This document shows, in pieces, positions 8,660-15,725 of a DNA stretch of 62,918 nt. The DNA is from Clostridia bacterium (GTDB taxonomy: Bacteria; Bacillota; Clostridia; Christensenellales; Aristaeellaceae), in assembly GCA_017397765.1 (NCBI GenBank), contig JAFQIB010000086.1, positions 1-62,918 of the forward strand. Direction: 5' to 3'. Numbering within the stretch: the first letter of the stretch is position 1; each line of letters opens with the position of its first letter. The translations under genes and the position numbers were made by a program. The notes beneath the pieces are model-generated. The model was not told where the DNA came from and ran no database searches. It was given only the letters and a program-made list of their open reading frames with translations.

Positions 8660-8687
8660 ATTATATCATCGACGGCGGTTTTGTAAA
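8660..8687 (-). promoter_or_regulatory. Repressor promoter (PRM-like)
   Basis: Leftward TTTACA (8687-8682), 16-bp spacer, TATAAT (8665-8660). Operator 1 (8697-8710) begins 10 bp upstream of the -35, a position suited to activation or repression by the bound repressor. Confidence 0.6.
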
Positions 8688-8696
8688 GTAAAAAAT

Positions 8697-8772
8697 TACG
8701 ACCAGCGGTAAAAAACTATTGACAAACTACGAGCAAGGGTATATGATAGGTGCAGATATACGAGCAAGGGTA
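8697..8772. promoter_or_regulatory. Immunity control region: three operators at 31-bp spacing and the early rightward promoter
   Basis: TACGACCAGCGGTA (8697-8710), TACGAGCAAGGGTA (8728-8741) and TACGAGCAAGGGTA (8759-8772) start exactly 31 bp apart. The rightward promoter is TTGACA (8719-8724), a 17-bp spacer and TATGAT (8742-8747); operator 2 fills the spacer. Operator 3 lies just downstream of the expected start site. This matches a lambda-like switch with a three-turn spacing. Confidence 0.8.
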
Positions 8773-8790
8773 ATTTGGAGGTGGTAATTT

Positions 8791-9009
8791 ATGCTCAATA
8801 TCAAGAATGTTCTTACTGCCAAGGGGATTTCCACCAAAGCCTTTGCGGACTTCCTGAACGTGTCCGAAAAGACGGCCTACAACAAACTGATGGGCCTTAC
8901 TGACTTCACTTACCCGGAAGCGGAAAGGGTCATGGAAGTTCTGTTGCCGGAGTACAACGCCCGGTATCTGTTCTCTCGCTGTGATCCTATGAGCGCAAAG
9001 GCGGTGTAA
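8791..9009 (+). CDS. Small Cro-like helix-turn-helix protein
   Basis: The 72-residue protein contains an HTH (GISTKAFADFLNVSEKTAYNKL) and is the first gene of the rightward early transcript, directly behind the operator region. GGAGG lies 8 bp before the ATG. It is probably the Cro analogue that competes with the repressor for the three operators. Confidence 0.75.
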   Translation: MLNIKNVLTAKGISTKAFADFLNVSEKTAYNKLMGLTDFTYPEAERVMEVLLPEYNARYLFSRCDPMSAKAV

Positions 9010-9011
9010 TT

Positions 9012-9224
9012 ATGGAAAAGCAGGAACGTTTCATCCAGGTTGGCGTCACTGCCCTGCGCGATCCGGCGACCGGCGATTTCCTTCCTGCTGTGCCGCTGTA
9101 CATCAAGGCGGAGGACGGCGCGGAGGAATCCGCAGCGGGGTTGACGCAGGACATTGGAAAGCTGCTGGCAGAGCGTATGCGCAGATACAAGGATGCGTGC
9201 GAGGCTGCCGGTGTGGCGGTGTGA
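9012..9224 (+). CDS. Small early phage protein, unknown function
   Basis: A 70-residue soluble protein with an acidic centre and a helical, basic C-terminal half. It starts 2 bp after the Cro-like stop. I do not recognise the family. Confidence 0.6.
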   Translation: MEKQERFIQVGVTALRDPATGDFLPAVPLYIKAEDGAEESAAGLTQDIGKLLAERMRRYKDACEAAGVAV

Positions 9225-9241
9225 GAAACAGGAGGTATGAC

Positions 9242-9538
9242 ATGGCAAAGCGTTTCGTTTTCCGCAATCCCGAACAGCTCAAGGCGATTGTGGAGCTGTG
9301 CAAGGACGGCAGCGCCTCCAAGGTCATGAATGTGGCGAGGGTTTGGAGCGTGACGTGCCGCCAGAAGGAGAAAACACCCTGGGACGGCAAGATTGGTGCG
9401 TCCTTCTACACCGAGGGCCGGGAGCGCAAAGCATGTGTTTTCCGCTTCGGCACCAACGATCAGATATGCGTGCTTGGATGGCTCAAGTATAACGCGGCCC
9501 TCAAATGGTGCGAGGAAAACCTTGAGAGGGGCGAGTGA
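9242..9538 (+). CDS. Small early phage protein, unknown function
   Basis: A 98-residue protein; the ATG at 9242 follows GGAGG by 6 bp. It contains FRNPEQLKAIVELCKDGSASKV and several tryptophans and aromatic beta-type segments. It closes the short immunity-proximal operon before the RNA array. Family not recognised. Confidence 0.6.
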   Translation: MAKRFVFRNPEQLKAIVELCKDGSASKVMNVARVWSVTCRQKEKTPWDGKIGASFYTEGRERKACVFRFGTNDQICVLGWLKYNAALKWCEENLERGE

Positions 9539-9562
9539 CTGCCGGGAAAGACCGGCATTCAT

Positions 9563-9651
9563 GCGGGGTTGTTGTATGGTGCAAGCCACTCCCGGACGGT
9601 AGCGCTCCGTAGGGAGAGGAGGAGCCGGTTCGATTCCGACACGCCGCGCCA
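9563..9651 (+). tRNA. tRNA-like RNA, noncanonical
   Basis: GCGGGGT pairs with ACGCCGC (6 of 7), followed by G and an encoded CCA. A T-arm with TTCGATT and one stem mismatch and a D-like arm TTGT/GCAA with GG are visible. The anticodon arm is not standard: either a 7-base loop CCCGGAC (anticodon CGG, without U33) plus a long variable arm, or a CTCCC/GGGAG stem closing an 18-base loop. It may be a degenerate or specialised tRNA. Confidence 0.45.
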
Positions 9652-9690
9652 GCCCGATACGGGCAGATAAAACACAAGGAGGACAACACC

Positions 9691-9998
9691 ATGAGCAAGG
9701 AACCCATCTATCGTATCAAGGTTGAGGTAATCGGCGAGGAAAAAGAGGACTGCAAGCTCGACGAAAGTTTGCGGGGGGGGTTGAGTGTAGCGGCTTCGTG
9801 ATCCTCTCCAACAACGAGGATCATTCTTCGGTTGCGATTCACGCGGTATCGAACATTGACATCGCAACTATGATCGCTCCCAGCGGCGAAATGATGGCCG
9901 CGTCGCTTATTGCCCAGGCTATGCGCGAGGGAAAGAAGTATCTCAACGAAGCCAGGAATCCCCTGGCCGATATTCTCAAGGCGGCAATGTCCAAGTAA
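9691..9998 (+). pseudogene. Small phage gene broken, or frameshifted, at a run of eight G
   Basis: A good GGAGG site precedes ATG 9691. The frame reads MSKEPIYRIKVEVIGEE... and stops at 9799-9801 soon after a G8 tract (9773-9780). The remaining sequence continues in the -1 frame (GFVILSNNEDHSSVAIHAVS...) to a stop at 9998, giving about 102 residues in total. A single -1 slip on GGGGGGG joins both parts precisely. Programmed frameshifting, homopolymer phase variation, a true mutation or a sequencing error are all possible. Confidence 0.6.
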
Positions 9999-10030
9999 TC
10001 GGACTGACAGCCGGGAAAGACCGGCATCGT

Positions 10031-10121
10031 GGAAGGTTGGCAGAGAGGCCGATTGCACCGGTTTGCTAAACCAGCGAACGGGGAAACCGTTCCGAGGGTT
10101 CGATTCCCTCACCTTCCGCCA
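10031..10121 (+). tRNA. tRNA-Ser(GCT)
   Basis: Acceptor GGAAGGT/ACCTTCC, discriminator G, encoded CCA, canonical D-arm (GCA...TGC), anticodon loop TTGCTAA with anticodon GCT, long variable arm and perfect T-arm GAGGG-TTCGATT-CCCTC. The anticodon stem has one C-A mismatch. A leader hairpin ends 5 nt upstream. Confidence 0.88.
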
Positions 10122-10274
10122 ATGCTCCGTGGACACTGCATAGCAGTACAGTCGGATGGGTTTTAGGAAGTCCTGAACGAAGCCCCACAAGCCACACGGC
10201 GTCGATTGCGGTTGTGACAGTCAATCAAGAGGTGGTTTTCTCTGTCTGGCGGCCCGGAAAGACGGGCGCAATAT

Positions 10275-10377
10275 GGGAACACCCGTCTGGATCGGGTATG
10301 CCGTGGAGCCAGCCGTTCTTTTGATGTCAGTGCGGCCCATGGAGAAAATGGTGGTTCGATGCCCCTTGTTCCCGCCA
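10275..10377 (+). tRNA. tRNA-like RNA, noncanonical, 103 nt
   Basis: Perfect acceptor GGGAACA/TGTTCCC, discriminator G, encoded CCA, and a T-arm-like GGTGG-TTCGATG-CCCCT with a mismatch. A CCCG/CGGG hairpin with a GG-containing loop stands in the D-arm place and a CCAT/ATGG hairpin looks like a variable arm. Between them GCCGT/GCGGC closes a 15-base loop rather than a 7-base anticodon loop. The leader hairpin ends 7 nt upstream. Confidence 0.4.
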
Positions 10378-10533
10378 GCATAACAGGCCGACGCGGGGAG
10401 TTGATCGCCCCTGCGGTGAGTTACCCCGGAGAGAAGAACGGCGATTGGTACGGGGGTGCAGCGTGCGCGTGCGACGGCAACCGTAGCCACTCTGGCACGC
10501 AGTCGGTGACAGCCCGGAAAGACGGGCTTTTAT

Positions 10534-10614
10534 AGGGATGTTGGCCGTTGGTAGCCACGCGGGATATAGTACCTCTCCCGCAGGACGCCGGTTCGATTCC
10601 GGCCATCCCTGCCA
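10534..10614 (+). tRNA. tRNA-like RNA with expanded anticodon loop
   Basis: Perfect acceptor AGGGATG/CATCCCT, G, encoded CCA, canonical D-arm (GGC...GCC with TTGGT), variable AGGAC and perfect T-arm GCCGG-TTCGATT-CCGGC. The anticodon arm is a 6-bp GCGGGA/TCCCGC stem closing an 11-base loop TATAGTACCTC, so no ordinary anticodon can be read. The leader hairpin ends 6 nt upstream. Confidence 0.5.
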
Positions 10615-10982
10615 GGGCTTTACGGTTCAGCACGCTCCCTACGGCCTGGGAGCCGCCCCGGCACGACCGGGCAACGAAAAACCGTCCGTAGACAACGGTC
10701 TTTGAGGTTTCGACAGCGACTTTCAGGAGCGAAAGGCGGCATAGTAAACCTTACGATCCCGTGGGTACGGTCAACATCGCACGGTGGCAAAGCGGAAGTG
10801 AGCAACGCTTGACAGCTCGGACAGACGGGTGCGCTGCTGGGTCGCGCCCATCCGTAGCCAGCCGGACGGAACACAGACCGATAGTAACTGCGACACGACG
10901 GAGAGCGACGCCGCACAGTCCTGCACGGAGAGGACGGGAAGCCTGCCCCGACTGACTTTGAGAGCAGAAAAGCAGGCGCTAC
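10615..10982 (+). other. Structured noncoding interval in the tRNA array
   Basis: No convincing coding frame. It contains CCCGG/CCGGG (from 10653), ACCGT/ACGGT (from 10680), the variant GACAGA-loop hairpin (10815-10830) and a GCCTGC/GCAGGC hairpin (10941-10946, 10972-10977) that ends 5 nt before tRNA-Thr. The intervals 10122-10251 and 10378-10511 are similar: no coding frame, no complete tRNA. Confidence 0.4.
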
Positions 10983-11056
10983 GCTGCCGTAGCTTAGAGG
11001 GAAAGCGCCTGATTCGTAATCAGGGGACGCGGGTTCGATTCCTGCCGGTAGCTCCA
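10983..11056 (+). tRNA. tRNA-Thr(CGT)
   Basis: Acceptor GCTGCCG/CGGTAGC, discriminator T, encoded CCA, D-arm GCTTAGAGGGAAAGC, anticodon stem CCTGA/TCAGG with loop TTCGTAA (anticodon CGT), variable GGACG and T-arm GCGGG-TTCGATT-CCTGC. It is fully canonical. Confidence 0.93.
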
Positions 11057-11085
11057 TATCGAAAACTGAAAGAGGGTGTTTGAGG

Positions 11086-12063
11086 TTGAGAATCATTGAC
11101 GCAGGCTTTGAATACTTCGGCCTGCACGACCTGGGCAACGATCCCGTGGAGAGGGCCTACAAGATCATTGCTACGGCAGGCCGCACTTGCTACAAGAGCG
11201 AGGGCGGCAAGGACACCGACGAGGAGTTTGTGGCGCGGATCATCAAGCGTGGACATGAGGCAGTGCTTGAGCATGGCAACATCATCCTGCGCTGCGACAG
11301 TGACACGGTGCGCTGGTTCACGAACATGTGTGCATGGGCAGAACATCGGCTCCATCGGACGTACTACCTTCGTTCTTCCTTTGAGGTTGTTTCCGGCAAT
11401 ATCCGCGCATGGCGTGATTTCTTCAAAGCCGTAAATGAGCTGCGCCCTTCCGATCTGGCACACTTCTACCCGCTGATGTCCAAGTACGGCATTCTGTTTG
11501 ATGATCTGTGGGCGGATATTAAGCCGGGGATTCAGCCGTCTACGAATGTGGGCAAATGGCGTGAAATCACGGTTGATAAACTCAGGCCGGAAGAAGCACT
11601 CGCCCATCGCTGTGAAACCGTGCGTTTCATCGTGGATCGCGGTGTATCTCATGAGATTGTCCGTCACCGGCCCGCGTCGTACTGCCAGGAAAGCACCCGC
11701 TATTGCAATTACGCGAAGGATCGCTTCGGCAGCGAAATCACAGTGATTCGACCGTACCCCTTTGTTGAGGACACGCCCTCTTTCCGTGCATGGAAACGCG
11801 CCTGCGAGGCGTGCGAAAGGGAGTATTTCAATCTGCTTGAGATCGGTGAACTGCCGGAAATGGCCCGCGATGTACTGCCTACCAGCACGAAAACCGAAGT
11901 AGTCATGACCGCGACAGTTGGCGAATGGCGGCATTTCTTCAATCTTCGTGCCCTGGGGGCGACCGGCAGGCCACACCCGCAGATGCGCGAGGTGGCGCTG
12001 CCGCTGCTCCGGGTGATGGCTGGCTATCTGCCCCCCCTGTTCGGCGATCTGCTGGAGGGCTGA
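11086..12063 (+). CDS. thyX: FAD-dependent thymidylate synthase ThyX
   Basis: The enzyme makes dTMP from dUMP using methylenetetrahydrofolate and FAD. The ThyX signature RHRPASYCQESTRY (RHRxxSxxxxSxR) lies near residue 195, and the length of about 325 fits. The start is TTG; 11086 sits 9 bp after AGAGGG, and 11080 is an alternative too close to that site. It opens the early rightward block and would supply thymidylate for phage DNA synthesis. Confidence 0.93.
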   Translation: MRIIDAGFEYFGLHDLGNDPVERAYKIIATAGRTCYKSEGGKDTDEEFVARIIKRGHEAVLEHGNIILRCDSDTVRWFTNMCAWAEHRLHRTYYLRSSFEVVSGNIRAWRDFFKAVNELRPSDLAHFYPLMSKYGILFDDLWADIKPGIQPSTNVGKWREITVDKLRPEEALAHRCETVRFIVDRGVSHEIVRHRPASYCQESTRYCNYAKDRFGSEITVIRPYPFVEDTPSFRAWKRACEACEREYFNLLEIGELPEMARDVLPTSTKTEVVMTATVGEWRHFFNLRALGATGRPHPQMREVALPLLRVMAGYLPPLFGDLLEG

Positions 12064-12067
12064 CGGC

Positions 12068-12361
12068 ATGAGCAACGAGGTAAAGGTCAAGGAAATCCCC
12101 TTTGAGAATGTGATGATCTTGCCGCCGAAGCCGGGTGTATGCCGGGAGTGCGCAGTGGATCACAGGCCGGATCAGCCCCACAACCGGGACAGCCTGTACT
12201 ACCAGATGAAATTTCGCCAGAAGCACGGGCGTTTCCCGACCTGGTGGGATGCCATGGCCCATTGTGAGAAGCACATTCAAAAATTCTGGATTGACGCCCT
12301 TGCAGAGCGCGGCGTGATCGTTGAGCTGCCGGAGGAAACGGCAGACGGAGAATCTGAATAA
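12068..12361 (+). CDS. Small phage protein with CxxC motif, unknown
   Basis: 97 residues, 4 bp after thyX. It has GVCRECAVDHRPDQPHNRDS and HCEKHIQKFW, a pattern of Cys/His residues that could bind one metal ion, and an acidic C-terminus. A similar small protein often accompanies DUF551-type genes in Firmicute phages. Confidence 0.65.
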   Translation: MSNEVKVKEIPFENVMILPPKPGVCRECAVDHRPDQPHNRDSLYYQMKFRQKHGRFPTWWDAMAHCEKHIQKFWIDALAERGVIVELPEETADGESE

Positions 12362-12725
12362 CGGTTGGATTCACAGGGAGAGCCGTCTGCCTGCTGAGAC
12401 AGACGGCGATTCCACCGGCAAGGTGTTTGCGTGGCACGCCTATCAGGGTGTGATGCTTACACGATGGGACGATTTCCCCAAGAACTCGTTCAACATCTAC
12501 TGGATGCGCCTTTCGGAAGGAATCAAGGCCCCGTGGATCGTGGCAACGGAAAGAAAGCCGACCAAGGAAGATAGCGATGCGCTCAACTGCGTCCTGGCAA
12601 GGAGCAGCCATGGCGACATCAGCATAACGGGATTCCATCAATTCGACTGGAACAGCGACCTCACACACTGGTTATCCCCGCCGCTTCCGCCGAGTGATTA
12701 CAAGGAATTGCGAAAAATGCAATAA
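12321..12725 (+). CDS. DUF551-like phage protein
   Basis: The sequence NGWIHRESRLPAETDG near the N-terminus and the closing THWLSPPLPPSDYK match the DUF551 pattern (GWI..xxRLP ... THWxPLPxPP). The start is uncertain: TTG 12321 has no ribosome site, and CTG 12354 directly before NNGWI is closer to a GGAG. The function of DUF551 is unknown. Confidence 0.65.
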   Translation: MSCRRKRQTENLNNGWIHRESRLPAETDGDSTGKVFAWHAYQGVMLTRWDDFPKNSFNIYWMRLSEGIKAPWIVATERKPTKEDSDALNCVLARSSHGDISITGFHQFDWNSDLTHWLSPPLPPSDYKELRKMQ

Positions 12726-12864
12726 AAAATGCCCGCAGCTACTCGCAATAGCTACGGACGGTGGAAATCGCTCGACTTGCATCAATCTCCGTTGCTATTA
12801 TACCACAAAACACAAGTATTTACAAGGGTTTTCGCCCTGAAATACAGAGAAAGGATAATGGCAG

Positions 12865-13818
12865 ATGAACGAAATTACCACTCAGAACAGCACCGAAATC
12901 GCGGTGCTGGGGGGGCTTGCACAAGAAGCCCAGTATTACGCAAAAAGCATCGCCAACGGCATGATCCAGCTTGGCCGCGTGCTGACGGAGGCGAAACCTC
13001 TTGTTAAGCACGGCGAATGGGAGCAGTGGATCAGGGAGAACGCCGGTTGCAGCGTGCGCTATGCGCAGGTGTTCATGCAGGCATACGCCCGCTTCGGGAA
13101 CAACGCCGCCGTCGCCCAGATCGGCGAACGCGGCAAAATATTCAAGCTCCTCGCCCTGCCTGCCGGTACAGAGGAGCAATTCTTGACCGATCACGACGTT
13201 TCGGAAATGTCCACCCGTGAGGTTGAGGAAGCCGTGCGCAAAGTGCGCGAGGAAATGCGCATTGAGCTTGACGAGGAGAGGAAGGCTCGCAAAAAAGCCG
13301 AGGATCGCGCCGCCGAGCTTGAGCTGGAAGCTGACAAAGTGCCGGATCACATCATGGACGAGCTGGTGGAAAAGCAGAACACCATTGACGCCCAGCAGCG
13401 AGAGCTTGCGCGGGTTGCCGATGATGGCCGCGCTGCCTTGCAGGAAGCCCAGCGTTTGCGCCGGGAGAATGCCAATCTGAGCCGCGAGATCGAGGAACAG
13501 AACGAGCTTATCGAAGATGCCCAGCGTCAGTACGACAGCGTGCGCAGCGAACTTCTGAGCTTGCAGAGCGTGGCCGCAAAGGGCGACGCCGAGCGCGTGC
13601 CGGTGGACGAACTGACCATTGATGTTTTCGCCAGTGCTGTACGGCAATTCATCGGGACGTGTGCCAGGATGCCCCACATGGGCCATACCTTCGGAACGAT
13701 GACGCTTTCCGAGAAGAACGCCTACGACGAGCTGCTGCGCACCGTTGAGGGCTGGGCAGCCAACGCCCGTCAGGCTATGAATACCATCGCATACGAGGAG
13801 GTAGAAATCCATGGATGA
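12865..13818 (+). CDS. DUF3102 family protein with long coiled coil
   Basis: 317 residues. The N-terminal 110 (EAQYYAKSIANGMIQLGRVLTEAKPLVKHGEWEQWIREN...SVRYAQVFMQAYARFG) match DUF3102, seen in phages and plasmids. Residues 120-240 form a charged coiled coil, then a small C-terminal helical domain. Binding to DNA in partition or replication has been suggested for the family; I can only assert the family. The 138 bp before it contain a possible promoter (TTGCAT 12777, TATACC 12799). Confidence 0.8.
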   Translation: MNEITTQNSTEIAVLGGLAQEAQYYAKSIANGMIQLGRVLTEAKPLVKHGEWEQWIRENAGCSVRYAQVFMQAYARFGNNAAVAQIGERGKIFKLLALPAGTEEQFLTDHDVSEMSTREVEEAVRKVREEMRIELDEERKARKKAEDRAAELELEADKVPDHIMDELVEKQNTIDAQQRELARVADDGRAALQEAQRLRRENANLSREIEEQNELIEDAQRQYDSVRSELLSLQSVAAKGDAERVPVDELTIDVFASAVRQFIGTCARMPHMGHTFGTMTLSEKNAYDELLRTVEGWAANARQAMNTIAYEEVEIHG

Positions 13819-14329
13819 AAAGGCCCTGTCCACCCTTACGCCGGAGCAGGCCCAGGTGATCCCGGCCATTGTTCAGCACATGATGGGGCCGCTGGTGGAG
13901 GCTATGGGGAAGCTGTTGGAAAACAACACCGCTGCCCTGCAACAGCTTTCGGCGGCACAACAGGTGCAGAATGACCGGCTGGAAGCCCTGGAACGGCAAA
14001 TCCGCCTGAATACGCCTGTTACCCGCCAGCAAGTGCGCTATCTAAGTGCGGCCATGAAGGAACATGCCCTTGAATTGCTGGACAAGTCCTCTGTTTCCGA
14101 TCCCAAGGCCGTGCGCAAGCTGGTTGGGATCATTAAGAAGGATGTGCTTTCCCATTACGGCATCACTGCCCTTGAGGAAATTCCGAAGCACGAATACAAC
14201 GTTGCGATGCACAACATCGGGACGTGGAACAACATGCGCATTGTGCGCGAGGTTGTGAAGGAGGCGCGTAAGCGTGAAGAAGAAGCTGCGGAGGCTGCTT
14301 TGGCGGATGTTGAACCGGCTACGAGTTGA
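13811..14329 (+). CDS. ORF6C-domain protein, antirepressor-like
   Basis: 172 residues. The C-terminal half (TRQQVRYLSAAMKEHALELL...LVGIIKKDVLSHYGITALEEIPKHEYN) is an ORF6C domain, found at the C-terminus of phage antirepressors. The N-terminal DNA-binding domain usual in antirepressors is absent; a helical region stands there instead. It overlaps DUF3102 by 8 bp. Confidence 0.75.
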   Translation: MDEKALSTLTPEQAQVIPAIVQHMMGPLVEAMGKLLENNTAALQQLSAAQQVQNDRLEALERQIRLNTPVTRQQVRYLSAAMKEHALELLDKSSVSDPKAVRKLVGIIKKDVLSHYGITALEEIPKHEYNVAMHNIGTWNNMRIVREVVKEARKREEEAAEAALADVEPATS

Positions 14330-14330
14330 A

Positions 14331-14411
14331 ATGGCCTATCTGTACATCCCTGCCCGGATCATTAACCCTATCAGTAAATTGTGCAACGCACTATGGGAGG
14401 ATATACCGTGA
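14331..14411 (+). CDS. 26-residue leader-like ORF
   Basis: ATG 14331 starts 1 bp after the previous stop and encodes MAYLYIPARIINPISKLCNA and six more residues, ending in a TGA that overlaps the next GTG (GTGA). Its position suggests translational coupling rather than a stable protein. Confidence 0.4.
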   Translation: MAYLYIPARIINPISKLCNALWEDIP

Positions 14412-15004
14412 ATCTGAATGAGTATCAAAGGCTGGCACAGCGAACCAGCGCCACCGTCGGGATCGACAAAGTAAAAAATGGCTGCCTGGGCCTGATCGGC
14501 GAGAGCGGCGAGATCGTAGACATTTTGAAGAAGCACATGTTCCAAAGCGGAGAGAACCCGCCCTTCCCCAAGGACAAGTTCATCAAGGAAATGGGCGATG
14601 TGCTTTGGTATGTCGCGGAAACGGTAAGTGGAATGGGAATGGACTTGCGGACGGCGTTGGATAGTTCCAACGAATACGTGTTTCGGGAGCCTATCACCCT
14701 GGAGGAATGCAGCGTCCTCCTTTGCTCTGTAGCAACGTCCGCCTATGTCCGCTGCTACGTCGATAAGCACTATGAAATCGCCGTCCACGAAATCTGTTAC
14801 ATCTACGCTACTCTGCTGGAAATGTGCAAGAAGATCGACACGACGATTGACGAAGTGGCCGACACGAACATTGAGAAGCTGAAAAAGCGCTACCCGGACG
14901 GCTTCGATCCTGAGAGGAGCATTCACCGGCCCGAATATGAACGCAAGGAACAGACCGAATCAGCGTCTACGCATCTTTTCAACATGAGGAACAAGGCGCT
15001 CTGA
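14408..15004 (+). CDS. MazG-like nucleotide pyrophosphohydrolase
   Basis: 198 residues. GLIGESGEIVDILKKHMFQ and KEMGDVLWYVAETV carry the ExxE and ExxD metal-binding residues of the all-alpha NTP pyrophosphatases. The second half (YIYATLLEMCKKIDTTIDEVADTNI) repeats a similar helical pattern. GTG 14408 was chosen for the GGGAGG site 8 bp upstream. Such enzymes clean or rebalance nucleotide pools and may lower (p)ppGpp during infection. Confidence 0.75.
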   Translation: MNLNEYQRLAQRTSATVGIDKVKNGCLGLIGESGEIVDILKKHMFQSGENPPFPKDKFIKEMGDVLWYVAETVSGMGMDLRTALDSSNEYVFREPITLEECSVLLCSVATSAYVRCYVDKHYEIAVHEICYIYATLLEMCKKIDTTIDEVADTNIEKLKKRYPDGFDPERSIHRPEYERKEQTESASTHLFNMRNKAL

Positions 15005-15029
15005 TTCGAGAATCGGAGAGGTAAACACC

Positions 15030-15725
15030 ATGAGCAAGGTCAATTTCGTCAGCGAATTTAATTTGTTCATGCGATATGCCCGCGATAGCAGCCTGTCCTT
15101 GCGTGAACGTATGCTCTGGATAGCTCTGTTCTACATCGCCAACGACCGAGCGACGTATAACGAGCAGACCCAGGAATACGACTGGCCGGATGGCTTTATC
15201 CAGGTATCGAATGGCGAACTGAATTTGTACTGCTGCCTTGACAAACGTGCCATCGAGACGCTGCGAAACAGCTTAAAGCAGCGCGGATTGATTGATTTTC
15301 AGCCCGGACAGAAGAACAAGAAGAACCCGGCATACAAGATCAATTATCTTTCTGTGAATGTTGGGTACAAAAAAGTACCCAACGATGTACCCAACAATAC
15401 ACCCAAAGATGCACCCAACGATGTACCCAACAATGTACCCAGCAATGCACCTGATCCTGTACCCGACTGTGCAGGGAATGACGGTGTTTTAGGTGCAAAA
15501 ATGCACCCAACAATACCCCCATATCCTAAAGATAAATATGCAAATAATCCTCAAAGTGGATATGGTGGTGGAATAAACCCAAGCTCAGGTCAAAGGTATA
15601 CACCTGATAGAAATGGTGGAGGAAACCAACCGGCGGCTGGCGACTTTGGTTTTGTCGATCTCAGCAAAAACGGCGGCGGCTGTGAAGGATTCGTGCCGCT
15701 CCCGTGGGAGGAGGGAGACATGTGA
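15030..15725 (+). CDS. Phage replication initiator-like protein with internal iterons
   Basis: 231 residues. The N-terminal 110 form a winged-helix type domain (SLSLRERMLWIALFYIANDR, SNGELNLYCCLDKRAIETLRNSLKQRGLIDF) as in phage replisome organisers. Residues 115-147 are a run of PNDVPNN-type repeats encoded by eight 12-bp units, followed by a Gly/Asn-rich linker. The next gene is a helicase-loader type protein, as is usual after initiators. The repeats may be the origin (see 15360-15507). Confidence 0.75.
   Translation: MSKVNFVSEFNLFMRYARDSSLSLRERMLWIALFYIANDRATYNEQTQEYDWPDGFIQVSNGELNLYCCLDKRAIETLRNSLKQRGLIDFQPGQKNKKNPAYKINYLSVNVGYKKVPNDVPNNTPKDAPNDVPNNVPSNAPDPVPDCAGNDGVLGAKMHPTIPPYPKDKYANNPQSGYGGGINPSSGQRYTPDRNGGGNQPAAGDFGFVDLSKNGGGCEGFVPLPWEEGDM
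15360..15507. repeat. Eight 12-bp iterons flanked by inverted repeats, candidate replication origin
   Basis: Units based on GTACCCAACAAT run from 15375 to 15470 (starts 15375, 15387, 15399, 15411, 15423, 15435, 15447, 15459; the last two diverged). They are flanked by GTTGGGTAC-A6-GTACCCAAC (15360-15383) and GGTGCA-A4-TGCACC (15492-15507). AT-richer sequence follows to about 15600. Confidence 0.6.

Larger units (their letters stand above)
9541..10830 (+). repeat. Repeated leader hairpin with GAAAGA loop (five copies)
   Basis: GCC[C/G]G-GAAAGA-C[C/G]GGC hairpins occur at 9541-9556, 10010-10025, 10252-10267 and 10512-10527, and a variant with GACAGA loop at 10815-10830. Most are preceded by TGAC. 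In the first four the hairpin ends 5-7 nt before the 5' end of a tRNA or tRNA-like sequence. The stem bases covary (CCG/CGG versus CGG/CCG), which indicates selection on RNA structure, plausibly a processing signal. Confidence 0.7.

Noticed and set aside
10122-10251. Further tRNA in the intervals between array units
   Set aside because: Neither a T-loop TTCGAT-like sequence with paired stem nor matching acceptor ends could be found in 10122-10251 or 10378-10511.
15375-15470. Short tandem repeats as a CRISPR array
   Set aside because: Units are 12 bp with no spacers and lie in a coding frame; no cas gene is present.
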